Program-made: the position numbers and the translations under genes
Assembly (NCBI GenBank): GCA_002811675.1
Contig: PDIM01010316.1
Location: 126,153 to 190,152 of the forward strand
Reading direction: 5' to 3'
Length of the DNA stretch: 64,000 bases
Source: Ichthyosporea sp. XGB-2017a
Taxonomy: Eukaryota > Opisthokonta > Ichthyosporea
Shown: in pieces, positions 10,757 to 22,300 of the stretch
Layout of the letters: each line of letters begins with the position of its first letter
Numbering within the stretch: position 1 is the first letter of the stretch
Notes under the pieces: model-generated
What the model saw: the letters and a program-made list of their open reading frames with translations, nothing else
Told to the model about the DNA's origin: nothing
Database searches by the model: none

Positions 10757-10984
10757 AAGGGTGAACTATAATTATAAGATGATAATAAAATTCCAGACTG
10801 CAAATGATCATAATTACTTGTGGTGGGCGTGGTGTGGGTGGGGTACCCGCCTAGGGTTATGGCTGGCATCGTTGACTCGTACTGTATTATTTGTATCACC
10901 TAGACGTACTTGTTGTTGTGTGGTGTGTGTGCATAAAACGGTTTAAAACCCGACTAAAGTGTGGATTTAGTAAAAGAGGAAATC

Positions 10985-11846
10985 ATGCCAGAAACTAAGA
11001 AAGGAATCAGAACAGTGTTGTTGGGCCCCCCAGGGGCAGGAAAAGGAACTCAGGTAGGGATTGATTGAGAAATTCTGTTTGTTTGTTTTGTTTTGTGTTG
11101 TTTTTTTCTTTTTGTTTGTTTGCTCCTTTCCTAAACTTGCAAAACATTTCTCTTTATCAAAAATAGGCCCCCTTAATCAAAGAAACTTATTGCGTATGTC
11201 ATTTGGCTACCGGTGATATGCTTCGTGCAGCTGTTGCTGCTGGATCTGCCATTGGTAAAAAGGCAAAAGCTGTTATGGAGGCTGGAAAACTCGTTGATGA
11301 TGAAATTATTATTGGATTGATTCAGGAAAATTTAAAAAAACCAGAGTGCAAAAATGGTTTCATTCTCGATGGCTTCCCAAGAACTGTTGTTCAGGCTGAG
11401 AAACTTGACCAAATGCTCAAAAAGGCAAAGACTCCTTTGGACCGTGTATTGGAATTTAAAATTGACGACTCTTTGCTCGTGAGAAGAATCACAGGAAGAC
11501 TTGTTCACCCTGGCTCGGGCAGATCATACCATGTTGACTTTAGTCCACCAAAGAAACCAATGACTGACGACGTAAGTTTGAAATCTTGATACGTTTTATT
11601 ATTATTTTCTTTTGTGTTTTGATTTCTAATTTTTCTTTTTTTTTGATACAGATTACGGGCGAGCCTTTGGTGCAGAGAGCAGATGACAATGTTAATGCTC
11701 TCAAAAAGAGACTTGAATCATATCACAAAATGACAGTTCCCCTTGTAAATTACTACAGTAAGCAGGGAATTTTGACCACCATTGATGCCTCCAAGCACCC
11801 TCATGCCGTGTGGGCGGCTGTTCGAGCAGCTTTTGGATCAAAATAG
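10985..11846 (+). CDS. AK2: Adenylate kinase, AK2-like (long form)
   Basis: Three exons: 10985-11053, 11167-11571 and 11652-11846, giving 222 residues. The P-loop [10 protein letters not shown] is split from the body by intron 1, right after its Gln. The AMP-binding ATGDMLR and DGFPRT motifs follow. A full-length LID ([13 protein letters not shown] and later [12 protein letters not shown]) places it in the long AK class of mitochondrial intermembrane space or cytosol. It interconverts ATP + AMP and 2 ADP. No clear targeting peptide is present, as in AK2 proteins that use an internal signal. The gene lies 228 bases after VPS11 on the same strand, with a TAGGGTTA motif (10852-10859) in its promoter gap. 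Confidence 0.94.
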
Positions 11847-12015
11847 AGATGATTCGCTCAATAATGGGAGTTGGATAAAGCAACATTTGTCAAAGTTTTT
11901 TTTCTGGTTTTTTCTTTTTCTTCTTCTTTTTTTTTTTGGCGTCTCGGTTTTTTAACCAATCTACCTAAAACACACAAGTCTTTTATTTTTCTTTCCCCCC
12001 CCCCTCTTTCTTCTC

Positions 12016-13257
12016 TCAAGTTATTTGCGAAATTATAGATTGTGTTGAAATAAAACCCATTGCGAGACTAAATGCGATAAGAGCAACTGCAAAGAGTTTG
12101 GTGATAGGATTGCTAAGTCTCTCATTTCCACTCAGCTGTAGGCTACCGAGAAAAAAGAGTGCTGGAAAAAGAAAGCACACCATGATTGAAGTTGTGGCCC
12201 CCAATAGACCAAGCACCAAATCCAGTCGTGTCACCAGCACAGCGGTCATGAACGCACTCGAGACGAAACAGACCTTCAAAACAGATTCAGACACTGGGGG
12301 AACAATATTGTCTAGTATGGGAAACTCTGACAAGAGAGAAACCTTGAACCCATCCAGAGCGCGAACACCCGGCGAGACAACAAGCGCAGAAGTTGTCACT
12401 AATGAAGTGCAAAAGCACATTTTCCCAAAAATCGACACAGAGGATGTGTTGGGCATATTTAGCAAAACATTGGAAGATGTATCGGAATATTCGATAAAAT
12501 AGCCGAAAATTGCTACAAACATGTAGAAAAGTGAGGTCATGATTACGCCGTGCCTCACACCAAATGAAACAGAGCCAGGATCCCGGGCAAATCGTCCAAT
12601 TATAAATAAGCTCTGTTGGCATCCAAAGCCATACGCAATAATGGGAAAACCGCTAAAAAACCCAGACGGTTTGTAATAAGCCCCATATGAGAATATTTCA
12701 GGCTCCTCTGACACACTGGCAATTGAGCTTCCCTTCACCGAAATCCAATCGCTGTAATAGGCCAGATATATGAGTACCCCTGAAAAGAAAATATATACAA
12801 AATTGGATAGCTGATTAACAGTATCGCCGATTCGCCGATTACTCATACTACTCAGGAGCATAACAATGAGAAAGCAAAGAAACATGATGGGCGTTCGCTG
12901 GAAAAGTGAATTGCCTGATATTGTCAGCAACAATGAGCTCAATGTGTCAGAGCTGACACTGAGTATGGCTACCATGGACCCAAAACAGTACAAACTGATG
13001 CAAATGCATACCAATGCATCTGCCTTTTTGCCAAACAGTCGCTCAGCAATCCCCCCATATGTGCTAGTACCGGTGTTCTCCCCAGCCATCAACAATAGCT
13101 CACACGAAAAGACGGTGAGGGTGGCACACAACAGTATTAAACTTACCCCAAACACAGCACCGCATATACGAAGCACATACGGAAAGCTGAGCACAGCACA
13201 TCCAATCATTGTCTTGGAAAGCTGTAGTGCAATCCCATTTCTTTCGTCTTCCAGCAT
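12016..13257 (-). CDS. Amino-acid/auxin permease family transporter (SLC38/SLC36-like)
   Basis: A single-exon gene of 413 residues with about eleven hydrophobic spans. It starts LQLSKTMIGCAVLSFPYVLR, the family's first helix with its unwound GxGxLxxP-like bend. The loop region with sugar-acceptor-like Ser/Thr and Asn sites lies near residues 175-260. Members move neutral amino acids with Na+ or H+ across the plasma membrane or vacuole or lysosome membrane. The exact substrate and subfamily cannot be read from sequence alone. It lies head-to-tail with the downstream end of the ABCG gene, 477 bases away. A TGA stop sits at 12016-12018. Confidence 0.85.
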   Translation of the reverse strand: MLEDERNGIALQLSKTMIGCAVLSFPYVLRICGAVFGVSLILLCATLTVFSCELLLMAGENTGTSTYGGIAERLFGKKADALVCICISLYCFGSMVAILSVSSDTLSSLLLTISGNSLFQRTPIMFLCFLIVMLLSSMSNRRIGDTVNQLSNFVYIFFSGVLIYLAYYSDWISVKGSSIASVSEEPEIFSYGAYYKPSGFFSGFPIIAYGFGCQQSLFIIGRFARDPGSVSFGVRHGVIMTSLFYMFVAIFGYFIEYSDTSSNVLLNMPNTSSVSIFGKMCFCTSLVTTSALVVSPGVRALDGFKVSLLSEFPILDNIVPPVSESVLKVCFVSSAFMTAVLVTRLDLVLGLLGATTSIMVCFLFPALFFLGSLQLSGNERLSNPITKLFAVALIAFSLAMGFISTQSIISQIT

Positions 13258-13734
13258 TGTGTATAAAAAGTAACAACGTGCTATGGGTCACGTAAAGGGA
13301 ATGACACAATCTAATCAAAACAACTATCCAACAATGCAGCACCTCCTATTCTGTCGTACCAATATAGATCCCCGTCCCCCAGCTGCACCCTTTCTCCTTG
13401 CTTGTCCACCACACGTCCAACACTTCACACAAACAAATCCCACCAAATAATAACAATAACAATAATAATAATAATAATTGAGCGAAGCGCAGCGTAGCGT
13501 TTTTCTCTCATCAGCTCAGGCCCTTTTTGACGGTCAATTTTTTCAAGGATATATGATAAATGCAGCCTTCTGATTGGATAAAACCCCCATCCCCCAAAAT
13601 TATGCTTCTCAGAACTGAACCCCTTACACAAGCGCCTTCGCTCGTCCACACTTGCTGTGAGTAGCTATTTTATAATACCCACACTATTCTTTTTTCTTTC
13701 TTTTTTTTATTGGCCTTATTTTTTTGCAAAAGTT
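13258..13734. other. Spacer between permease and ABCG gene
   Basis: It contains an (AAT/AAC)n microsatellite at about 13446-13480 and pyrimidine-rich stretches. I see no gene or RNA here. It should hold the permease promoter and the 3' end of the ABCG gene. Confidence 0.5.
13446..13480. repeat. (AAT/AAC)n microsatellite
   Basis: Trinucleotide run of AAT with AAC variants, about 35 bases. Confidence 0.8.
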
Positions 13735-16700
13735 TTAGCGCTTTTGCTTTACAAACGTCTTCAAAAACCCGTATGCCATCACCTGGCACACTACAAAGAA
13801 GAATAGCAATACGGCAACATTGAAATTCTGGTCGTCTGGATCAAATCCCAGCTTTACTAAAATTACCCTCGCATTCACAGTATACTTGCTTCCGACAATG
13901 GACCCGGATATCATCATACCGTTCAGCTCATTTACACATAGAGCCTCGTAGCCGTAATTGAAAAATGACAAGTACCTTAGCCAGGCCACATAGGGTGGCA
14001 TCGAATCTACAATAAATTCATATAAATTAGCAAATGTGCATCAACATTAACAAATTTGCTGAATATATACTTTACCTTTGTTGTTGAAAATTCCTGTCAA
14101 CATGAGGGAAAGGAGCATAATTAGACTGGCTAAAAGACTAGCAAGAGATCCTTTTTTCATCATGATTCCTAAGAGCAAACAAATGCTTGTGGCAACAAGA
14201 TTAACAAGCACAAGCGTTGCCAAAAAAAACGTAAAGTGAGACAAAGTCGGACGCAACCCAATCATTGCATACGACACTGTTCCCATTATCAATGGCGGCA
14301 CAACACGAAGAGGAACTACGTCAAATAGCATTTTCGCCAAAAAAAAAGTACTTGGAAAGTAAAATCCGTTTGCTCTTTCATGAACATACAGAGCCCTTTC
14401 CGATATGAACAACTCAACAGAGCTCAGACTTCCAAATGCCAAAAAGGCACACATAATCAACAATGCACCCATTCGATTTTGTATAGCCCCAATATCATTA
14501 AAATCCAATTGATAGTAAAACAAACCCAGAATTGTTCCTATGCACAAACTTGTTACATAGTGGCCCATCATTAAGCTCGGATTTCTGTACAAATTCAAAA
14601 ACGATCTCTCAGACAAAACAAGAAGCTGGGTCCAAAATGAGGCAGAGTACTTTGAATACTTTTCCCTTTTCTGATTCGCTGAAATATCACTCGCCTGCTC
14701 TGTATACGAGCACAGACTTGCAATCTCATCGTTCATTTTTGCTGCAATGTCTGACTCCATATACGACGAGGTCAAAATGTGAAGCCGATTTGAATCTTCC
14801 AACTCTGTTTCCGGAGTGTTCTGCTCCCCCTCATCAGATATTCGAAGAAGCTCCACATCATCAGCGTCACCTTCACTTTGACTGGGTCCAATACCACTAC
14901 CCGAGGACACTGTGATGTCAATCAAAAAGTCTGCAGGATTAAACTCTGGAGGGCAGTTATAGCCAATTTCCCGGAAATAATTGACAGCCTCAGAACACGC
15001 CCCATAATAAGCCAATTCACCGTTTGTCAGCAACATAAGATTATCAAAAAGCTTATATATGTTTGAGCGCGGTTGGTGGATGGAGCATATAATAGTTGTA
15101 TTGCTTTTAGAAGCAAGGCGCGAAAGGCAGTCCATGACAATGTACGCATTATAACTATCTAGTCCAGACGTTGGCTCATCACAATAAAGAATACAAGGGT
15201 CTGTTACAAGCTCCATCGCTATACTCACTCTCCGCTTTTCCCCACCTGAAATACCACGCATAGTAGAATTTCCAATTCTGGAGTGAGCAATATGACTAAT
15301 CTTTAGGTCTCGCATAATTTCCCGAACTCTTCGCTTTTTAATCTTATTCGGAATCTTATCCGGCAATCGCAACATGGCTGAATACGTCAAGCTTTCTTGA
15401 ACCGTCAAAGTGGCCATAAGGGCTTCTTCTTGGTCGACAAATCCAATCCTCCTCTTGAATGCTTTTGTAAATGGCTTGCCATTTACAGTAATTTCCCCGT
15501 CAATCCTTCCTCGCTTCGTTTTGCCACTCAAAATGTCCAAACAGGTGGATTTTCCAGCACCGGACCCACCCATTATGGCCAGCAGCTTTCCAGGATATGC
15601 CACGCCTGATACATTTTGCAAAATAGTTTTGCCACCCAGTACATATCCAATCTTATTGAAAACCAAAGTCATGCTTTGCCTTTGGCTAGCAAAGTACTCT
15701 TCTTCATTGAATTTCTGATACAACAAAAACTGGCGCCTGCCATACCTGTGCTTACCAATCAGCACGGCAAGAATTATGGACAATGCAACCGCTGTAGCGC
15801 CACCAACAACAAGCTTTGGAAATGGGGTAGGCGTTGGGTCCGAGCCAGGGTCCACTGGAGGGGCATTTGGACTACACTCACCAGCATCACATTTCATATC
15901 AATTACACCCAGAAGGTCAGCCAACTGCTCCTGGTCAACACTGCATATTTTCGTTTTTTCGTCGCACGTATAACTCATCTCCCCTTCAATAGAATCAAGT
16001 ACACTCAATAAGATTTCTGTGCAGTCGCCCTCACCTGGGACACAGTCTGCACTACAATGAATGTCATTGCAAACATAGCGGGCATTCGAATCAACAATTG
16101 TCTGACTACAGTTAAATGCGCATGAAAATAGGCCTTGACGCCCCTTTGTATCGTCCTCCACCCAAAGCTGAAATTCTCCCTTTTGCTTTTCCGTATCAGT
16201 GCCCACCGGGAGTCGCGCGCTTACTGTTGCATTATTCACCAAATCCAAAACACTATCACTCGTCACCTGGCAATAAAACCGCTTCTCAAGCACCGCTTGG
16301 AAACTCTTGTCACAGTACTTATTCGCACCAAAATGACAAATGTCATCATTTTGACAAATATTGCAAAACGTACCACCCCATCCATCTTCACAGTCGCATC
16401 GATTAAGCGCCCCCGGAGACGTCGATGGTGAATTTTGGCAAACTGTACATTGGTAACCCAAATTTTGTTAGAAAGGTCACATAAAACTCAACTGTACGAA
16501 GAAGACTCAATGATCAAACGAAAAAGTACAAAAACTTACCAGGCACACTACAGTTTTGTCCAGCAAAAGTGTCGGAGCATTTACACTGCTTGCTTCCACC
16601 ATCACAAACACCCCCGTACATACAAATCTAAAACAACACAAATGATTCAATGTTAGCTATTATGCAAACCTTAAAACGAATAAAGTCACAAAGGTAAACT

Positions 16701-16982
16701 TACATGATCTTCATTGTCGCACTGGAATTCACAAGGAGGGCACGGCGGGCAGGGTGTATCATTTCTTCGTATTAAATGGTGAAACGGACTAGTTGACCGA
16801 GTGGCGGCTGCCGCTGTCAACGAGTAACCAACAACCAACGAAATACTGTTCAAAATAAAAAGTATGAGCACAAACAAGGACAAATACCCGCCACTCATGC
16901 TTCGACTTCCTAGATTAACCCTGCTCGTATTGAAAAAGGATCCCTCAGGCACCCTTTTCTGGCTAATTCCCAATCTCCCCAT
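13735..16982 (-). CDS. ABCG-family transporter with Cys-rich/EGF ectodomain (yeast Adp1 / plant ABCG24-like)
   Basis: Four exons on the minus strand (16704-16982, 16540-16627, 14076-16442, 13735-14006) encode 1,001 residues. An N-terminal hydrophobic signal-anchor (about residues 30-55) is followed by a Cys-rich region with EGF-like modules (CPPCPPCEFQC, CMYGGVC, CDCEDGWGGTFC). Another membrane span follows, then one ABC domain: Walker A GGSGAGKST, Q-loop FVDQEE, signature GISGGEKRR, Walker B ILYCDEPTSGLD, switch His in SIHQPRS. Six C-terminal membrane spans of the ABC2 type complete the protein. This order matches yeast Adp1 and plant ABCG24/28, not the short animal half-transporters. Substrate is unknown in the family. 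The ATG at 16982 was chosen because the frame upstream has no other ATG. Confidence 0.9.
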
Positions 16983-19268
16983 GTCACCAGCTACACACAA
17001 AAACAAACTAAAACAGAATCTACTACTCCTCTACACCTCCGAGTCCCAATAATGCCCAACAAAAAGACAGGTATGGTGTAATGTTATTCGCACAACGGGT
17101 ACTATCAGAGTCTAGATCCCAAGCCTCTCCTTGATTCTGGTCCTCAGCCACACAGACTCCTCTTTTCCTTGGAGCTAATATGGATTTAACTATCCTACAG
17201 AATTACTAATTATGTAATATCTCTAATTAAATTTCAGACTTTCGTTGTGGGCAACTCTTTTATTATAGACTTAGACAAAACAAACCAGCCACCCCCAAAA
17301 CTCCCGGCCAGCTAGCTATAGTGTAGTCCCGTCCAGGTCCAGTAACCCTATGCTCCCACTCGCATATTCCCTCAGGGAATTCGCCTCGCGTTTATCAATT
17401 TGTACAAGGATATCTAGATATCCCTCATATGCCTTCCCTCATATGCCTTTGTGAAAGGCCCACATGAGCTACTAGGATATATAGTAACTACATAGCTATA
17501 CGGATAATAACGCCAGAGCAAAAACCAATGGAAGTCTATATTGCTAGAGCCCCAGTGAAAACTATCATCCTCACCGAGCTCAGATTAGGCTTTAAGAGCA
17601 ATGTACAACCCAAACTCCATAAAAATCATTGCTTCCTAGTTCTTTTATATACATCTCGCCTTGAAACTACCTTTTCATCTTGGATAAAAATGCACTAGCA
17701 ATTGCACAAGCTCTGACGTGCCTTTGCATAGCAAGAGAGAGGAGTTAAAATTTTAGAAACACTCTCACAACTTGTCTTCATATTTTTTTCAAAAGCTATG
17801 GTGTTAAGCCGCATAGAAACTAGCAGTTTGCATCACATAGAGCTGCATATAGCATCGCTGGGTAAAATTTATGCGCCTGGACAAACATACTTGACCAACA
17901 ACAATCATAGCATGTGCGGCATGACACATGGAGCACTTCCATAGAGACCTGGTCCAGTTTCATCAAGGAGCGTTGTTTCATTGACTGACTTCGTGGGTTA
18001 ATTAATGGTCCGGTACTTCAGGATCACAATATCAGTACCTGTGCAGCACCTCATAGAAGGTTAGCTTTCGGACTGTCGAGAGCTTCGGTTGAGAGCATTT
18101 AACTGTCAATAGCTAAATAATACTACAGTGTATATTTTTCGGCGACAATTTCTTAAAACAGTTGTAAAGGATGCAAGTAGCTGAGGTTGCCCTAACTTAT
18201 TTTCAATGTGTTAGGACGCTATACAAGGAGCTATCAGCTAAGCTATTCAGTCAGCTGTTTAATATACAATGATATATATATGGAAACGCATGCAGTACTA
18301 CAGTAATAAGCGTGAGTCAAAGCAGCTTATAGATAATGCCTGTGAATTTGTGGCTATATTTACAGACTCACGTGCCCCATACTTTTCCTTGCACATGAGG
18401 CGCTGCAATTCTAGAGTCATGACGTGCAGGATAGGGTAAATAAATAAATGAGTTGCCGGGCCTGAGGGCGGATTCTGGCACAAATATTATAATTATTCGG
18501 TGGCGCTCGAGCTTGGAGGGATTTCCATAATGGGGCATACATTATAATTTCTCCCTTTGTGCCAGGAGTCATCAGGGTTAGAGCAAGGGAGGGGGTAAGG
18601 GGCTGCAAAGGTGTGACGTGTACACCAAGGAGCTGCACCAAAACACCGGCGGCCAAAAGTTTTTTGCTTCGACAGCTCCCTTTGTTATCTTCATTTGGAG
18701 AGGGGATTGGCATATATTGCTGCTTACAGAGATACTTTTGATCTATTCGATAGTTATATTAGTGAGAGTTAGTTTTACTGGGAAAGAAATAAGAGGCGAT
18801 TATCCGAACTTGGTAAAGTCTTTAGTGTCTTGTTTTTGTCAAAATATTATAATCACAAGGCATAATTCTTGTTCTTTTTGAGGGAAACTTTGTTTTGGTT
18901 CAAATATTATTGGTCTTTTTATACGGATTACTTTGGTTAGCGTTGTTCATCAAACGTCTGTTTGGAGTATCATAAGTAAGATTGTAATTCCTATTAATTT
19001 TTGCTACGTAGTTTGTAGTTTATTCCGTATAAGCTTTGTGGCGAAGAGATTTTCAAGAGCAACACCTTTTTTTAAAAAGTGGGGATTTGAAATTCGAACT
19101 TGAATATCTTTTCTCCATTAAGCTCAGTTGCTTTTGCTGAACTGCTTGCCCGTTTTTACATAATTTTTTTTCAGGACATTTTTCGTTTTGCCTTAGAGTA
19201 CATTTTGTTCGTTTGAGGCACTGAAAGTTTTTAGTATCTGCGATTTGTTCAAGCGTAGCTTGATTGCT

Positions 19269-19299
<31 letters not shown>

Positions 19300-19345
19300 C
19301 CTGTGCACCATTGATAGACATTTATTTTTCTTAACTCAGCCCATC
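16983..19345. other. 2.36 kb intergenic region, ABCG / giant FCGBP-like gene
   Basis: No convincing gene. The short frames near 18417-18881 have no motif. A TAACCCTA motif sits at 17343-17350, a small direct repeat CCCTCATATGCCTT near 17420-17450, and a (TA)n run at 19274-19299. The ABCG promoter lies at the left end and the giant gene's promoter at the right. Confidence 0.5.
19274..19299. repeat. (TA)n microsatellite
   Basis: About 13 TA units some 50 bases upstream of the giant gene's ATG. It could overlap the core promoter or the leader. Confidence 0.85.
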
Positions 19346-22300
19346 ATGAGACAACGGCTTATGTTTTCGGAACGGCGTATTTTTTCATTGCGAGCAAGAC
19401 CCAGAAAGTCTTGGAGATTATTCTTATTTGTTGTTCTTTTGATAGGGATATTTAGTAGCGCTGCTGCTGCTTTTTCTAGTGACGCCCACCATTACTTAGT
19501 CACTTTTCCTTTAAACTACCAAGAGGATGCTAAAGGAAAAGGACTGAGTATAGTATTGACTGGGGAAGGCGGGGCCCAAGTTCATGGCATGGGTGAGCGT
19601 CCGCTGAACGAAACAGTTGAATTGGTGGATGGACATAGGACCGTCATTAATGTGCCCACTACATATGAATTAAAGGGCACTTACGGAATTTCCAACAATG
19701 CAATTGCAGTCACCTGCGAGTCCCCATGCAAGGTGTATGCAAATTCATTGATGAAGTATTCGTCGTACTCCTACCTTGCCCTTGATAGAAACCATTGGGG
19801 CAAGCATTATGTTGTGCTTTCCATGCCCAACGAGAAATTTTCTGAAAAGGGGAAGGAGCAAATGTTTGTGGGATCCTTAACTTTAACGGCACAACAGGAG
19901 GACACAAGAATTGTTGTTGTCCCATCATGCAACGTGTCGCTTCCTCAAGAGTCCCCTGACTTTGAGAATGGGGAAATCCATATTACGCTCCATAAAGGCG
20001 AATCTTACTATGTGCAGGCTGCCGATTTTGATGGTCTTGATCTTAGTGGGACTTTAATTTTGGCTTCAGAGCCGGTGGCTGCTTTTACTGGGCATTCGTG
20101 TAGCTCAGTGCAAAGGGGAGCTTATTGCTCGTCATTTGCAAAACAATTGACTCCTACCTCAAAATGTGGTAGCGAATTTTTAATGACCCCTTTTGTTGGG
20201 GGCGTCAATGGATTTTCTCTGAAGATAGTTAGTTTGGAGTCCAACACTAATCTTCAGTTCTCCCGCGGGATTGACCACACGATACCGCAGGCAATGGGTA
20301 GCCTGTTTCTAGAGTTTGACGATAATCAGCCGTTAATGATGAACTCGTCGAAACCTATAATTGCCATGCAATTTGCAAAGGGGCTGCAAAAACAAGAGAA
20401 ACTAAACAAAGACAAGCTTGGGGACACCCTCCCTCTCTTGCTAATCCCAACCAAGTATTTTGCGAGAGAATATGATGTCTTTAGGCTTGCGAAATGGGAT
20501 ACTAAGGTCTCGTTGATTATTCACAATGACGCAAAGAACAGCTTAGTTGTGAATGGGGTCGCGCTATTAATTGAGTGGGTGCCTGTGGGAGACGGGAAAA
20601 GTGTCTATGGGAACTTCTCTATTACCGACATACGGCGAAATAGTGGGCCCGATAGAACTTTCAAAATTAAATCGAGTGATGATTCTAGATTCTTCTCTTC
20701 ATTTTATTCATGGGGGTCTTATCGGTCTCATGGCAATATAGCGGGGGTCGACTATGGTGATGTAAGCATGCCATCGACGACGCCAGTTTTGCCTTCACCT
20801 ACAGCGACACCACAAAAGGCTCCTGCTTTTGTTGCTAGTGGAAGCCAATATTATTTTGTTACTTTTCCTTTAAATTATGTAAAGGAGTCGCGAAACAAAA
20901 AACTACGCATTGTTTTGACAGGGGAAGGCAAGGCCCAAGTTCATGGCATGGGTGAGCGTCCGCTGAACGAAACAGTTGAATTGGTGGGTGGACATAGGAC
21001 CGTCATTAATGTCCCCACTACATATGAATTAAAGGGCACTTACGGAATTTCCAACAATGCAATTGCAGTCACCTGCGAGTCCCCGTGCAAGGTGTATGCA
21101 AATTCATTGATGAAGTACTCATCGTACTCTTACCTTGCCGTTAATAGAAATCATTGGGGCAAACATTATGTTGTACTTTCCATGCCCAACGAGCAATTTT
21201 CTGAAAGGGGGAGGGATCAAATGTTTGTGGGTTCCTTGACTTTGGTGGCACGCCATGACGATACAACAATTGTTATTGTCCCATCATGTACAGTGGCGCT
21301 TCCTCAAGAGCCCCCTGACTTTGAGAACGGGGAAATCCATATTACGCTCCATAAAGGCGAATCTTACTATGTGCAGGCTGCCGATTTTGATGGTCTTGAT
21401 CTTAGTGGGACTTTAATTTTGGCTTCAGAGCCGGTGGCTGCTTTTACTGGGCATTCGTGTAGTTCAGTTCAAAGGGGAGCTTATTGCTCGTCATTTGCAA
21501 AACAATTGACTCCCGCCTCAAAATGTGGCAACGAATTTTTAATGGCCCCTTTTGTTGGGGGCGTCAATGGATTTTCTCTGAAAATAGTTAGTTTGGAGTC
21601 CAACACTAATCTTCAGTTCTCCCGCGGGGTTGACCACACGATACCGCAGGCAATGGGTAGCCTGTTTCTAGAGTTTGACGATAATCAGCCGTTAATGATG
21701 AACTCGTCTAAACCTATTATCGCCATGCAATTTGCAAAGGGACTGCAAAAGCAAGAGAAGAGAGGAAAAGACAAACTTGGGGACTCCCTTCCACTATTAC
21801 TAGTTCCAATCAAGTACTTTGCTAGGAAATATGATGTCTTTAGACTTGGGAAATGGGATACTAAGGTCGCTTTGATTATTGACAATGAAGCAAAGAACAA
21901 CTTGGTTGTGAATGGGGTTACGCCATCTATACAATGGATGCCCATGGGAGATGGAAAAACTGTATATGGTAACTTTTCTATTGCTGACGTGAAAGGCAAT
22001 AGTGGTCCAGGCACAACGTTTCAAATTAAGACTTATAAGGGCTCTAGATTTTTAGCTTCGTTTTATTCGTGGGGGTCATATCAGTCCATTGGGAATGTAG
22101 CCGGAATTGACTATGATGGGGACGCCCAGCACTATTTGATAACTTTCCCTTTAAACTACATACGTGATGCACCAGGGAAAAGACTAAGTATTGCATTGAC
22201 AGGCGAAGGGAAAGCACAAATTCATGGTATGGGGGAAATTGCTTTCAGTGAAACGCTAGAATTGGTCTATAATCAAACTGCAGTCATTAAGGTGCCCTCT

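Noticed and set aside
18417-18881. Short overlapping frames (up to 98 codons) before the giant gene
   Set aside because: No domain, no start context and no splice continuity; both strands are open by chance.
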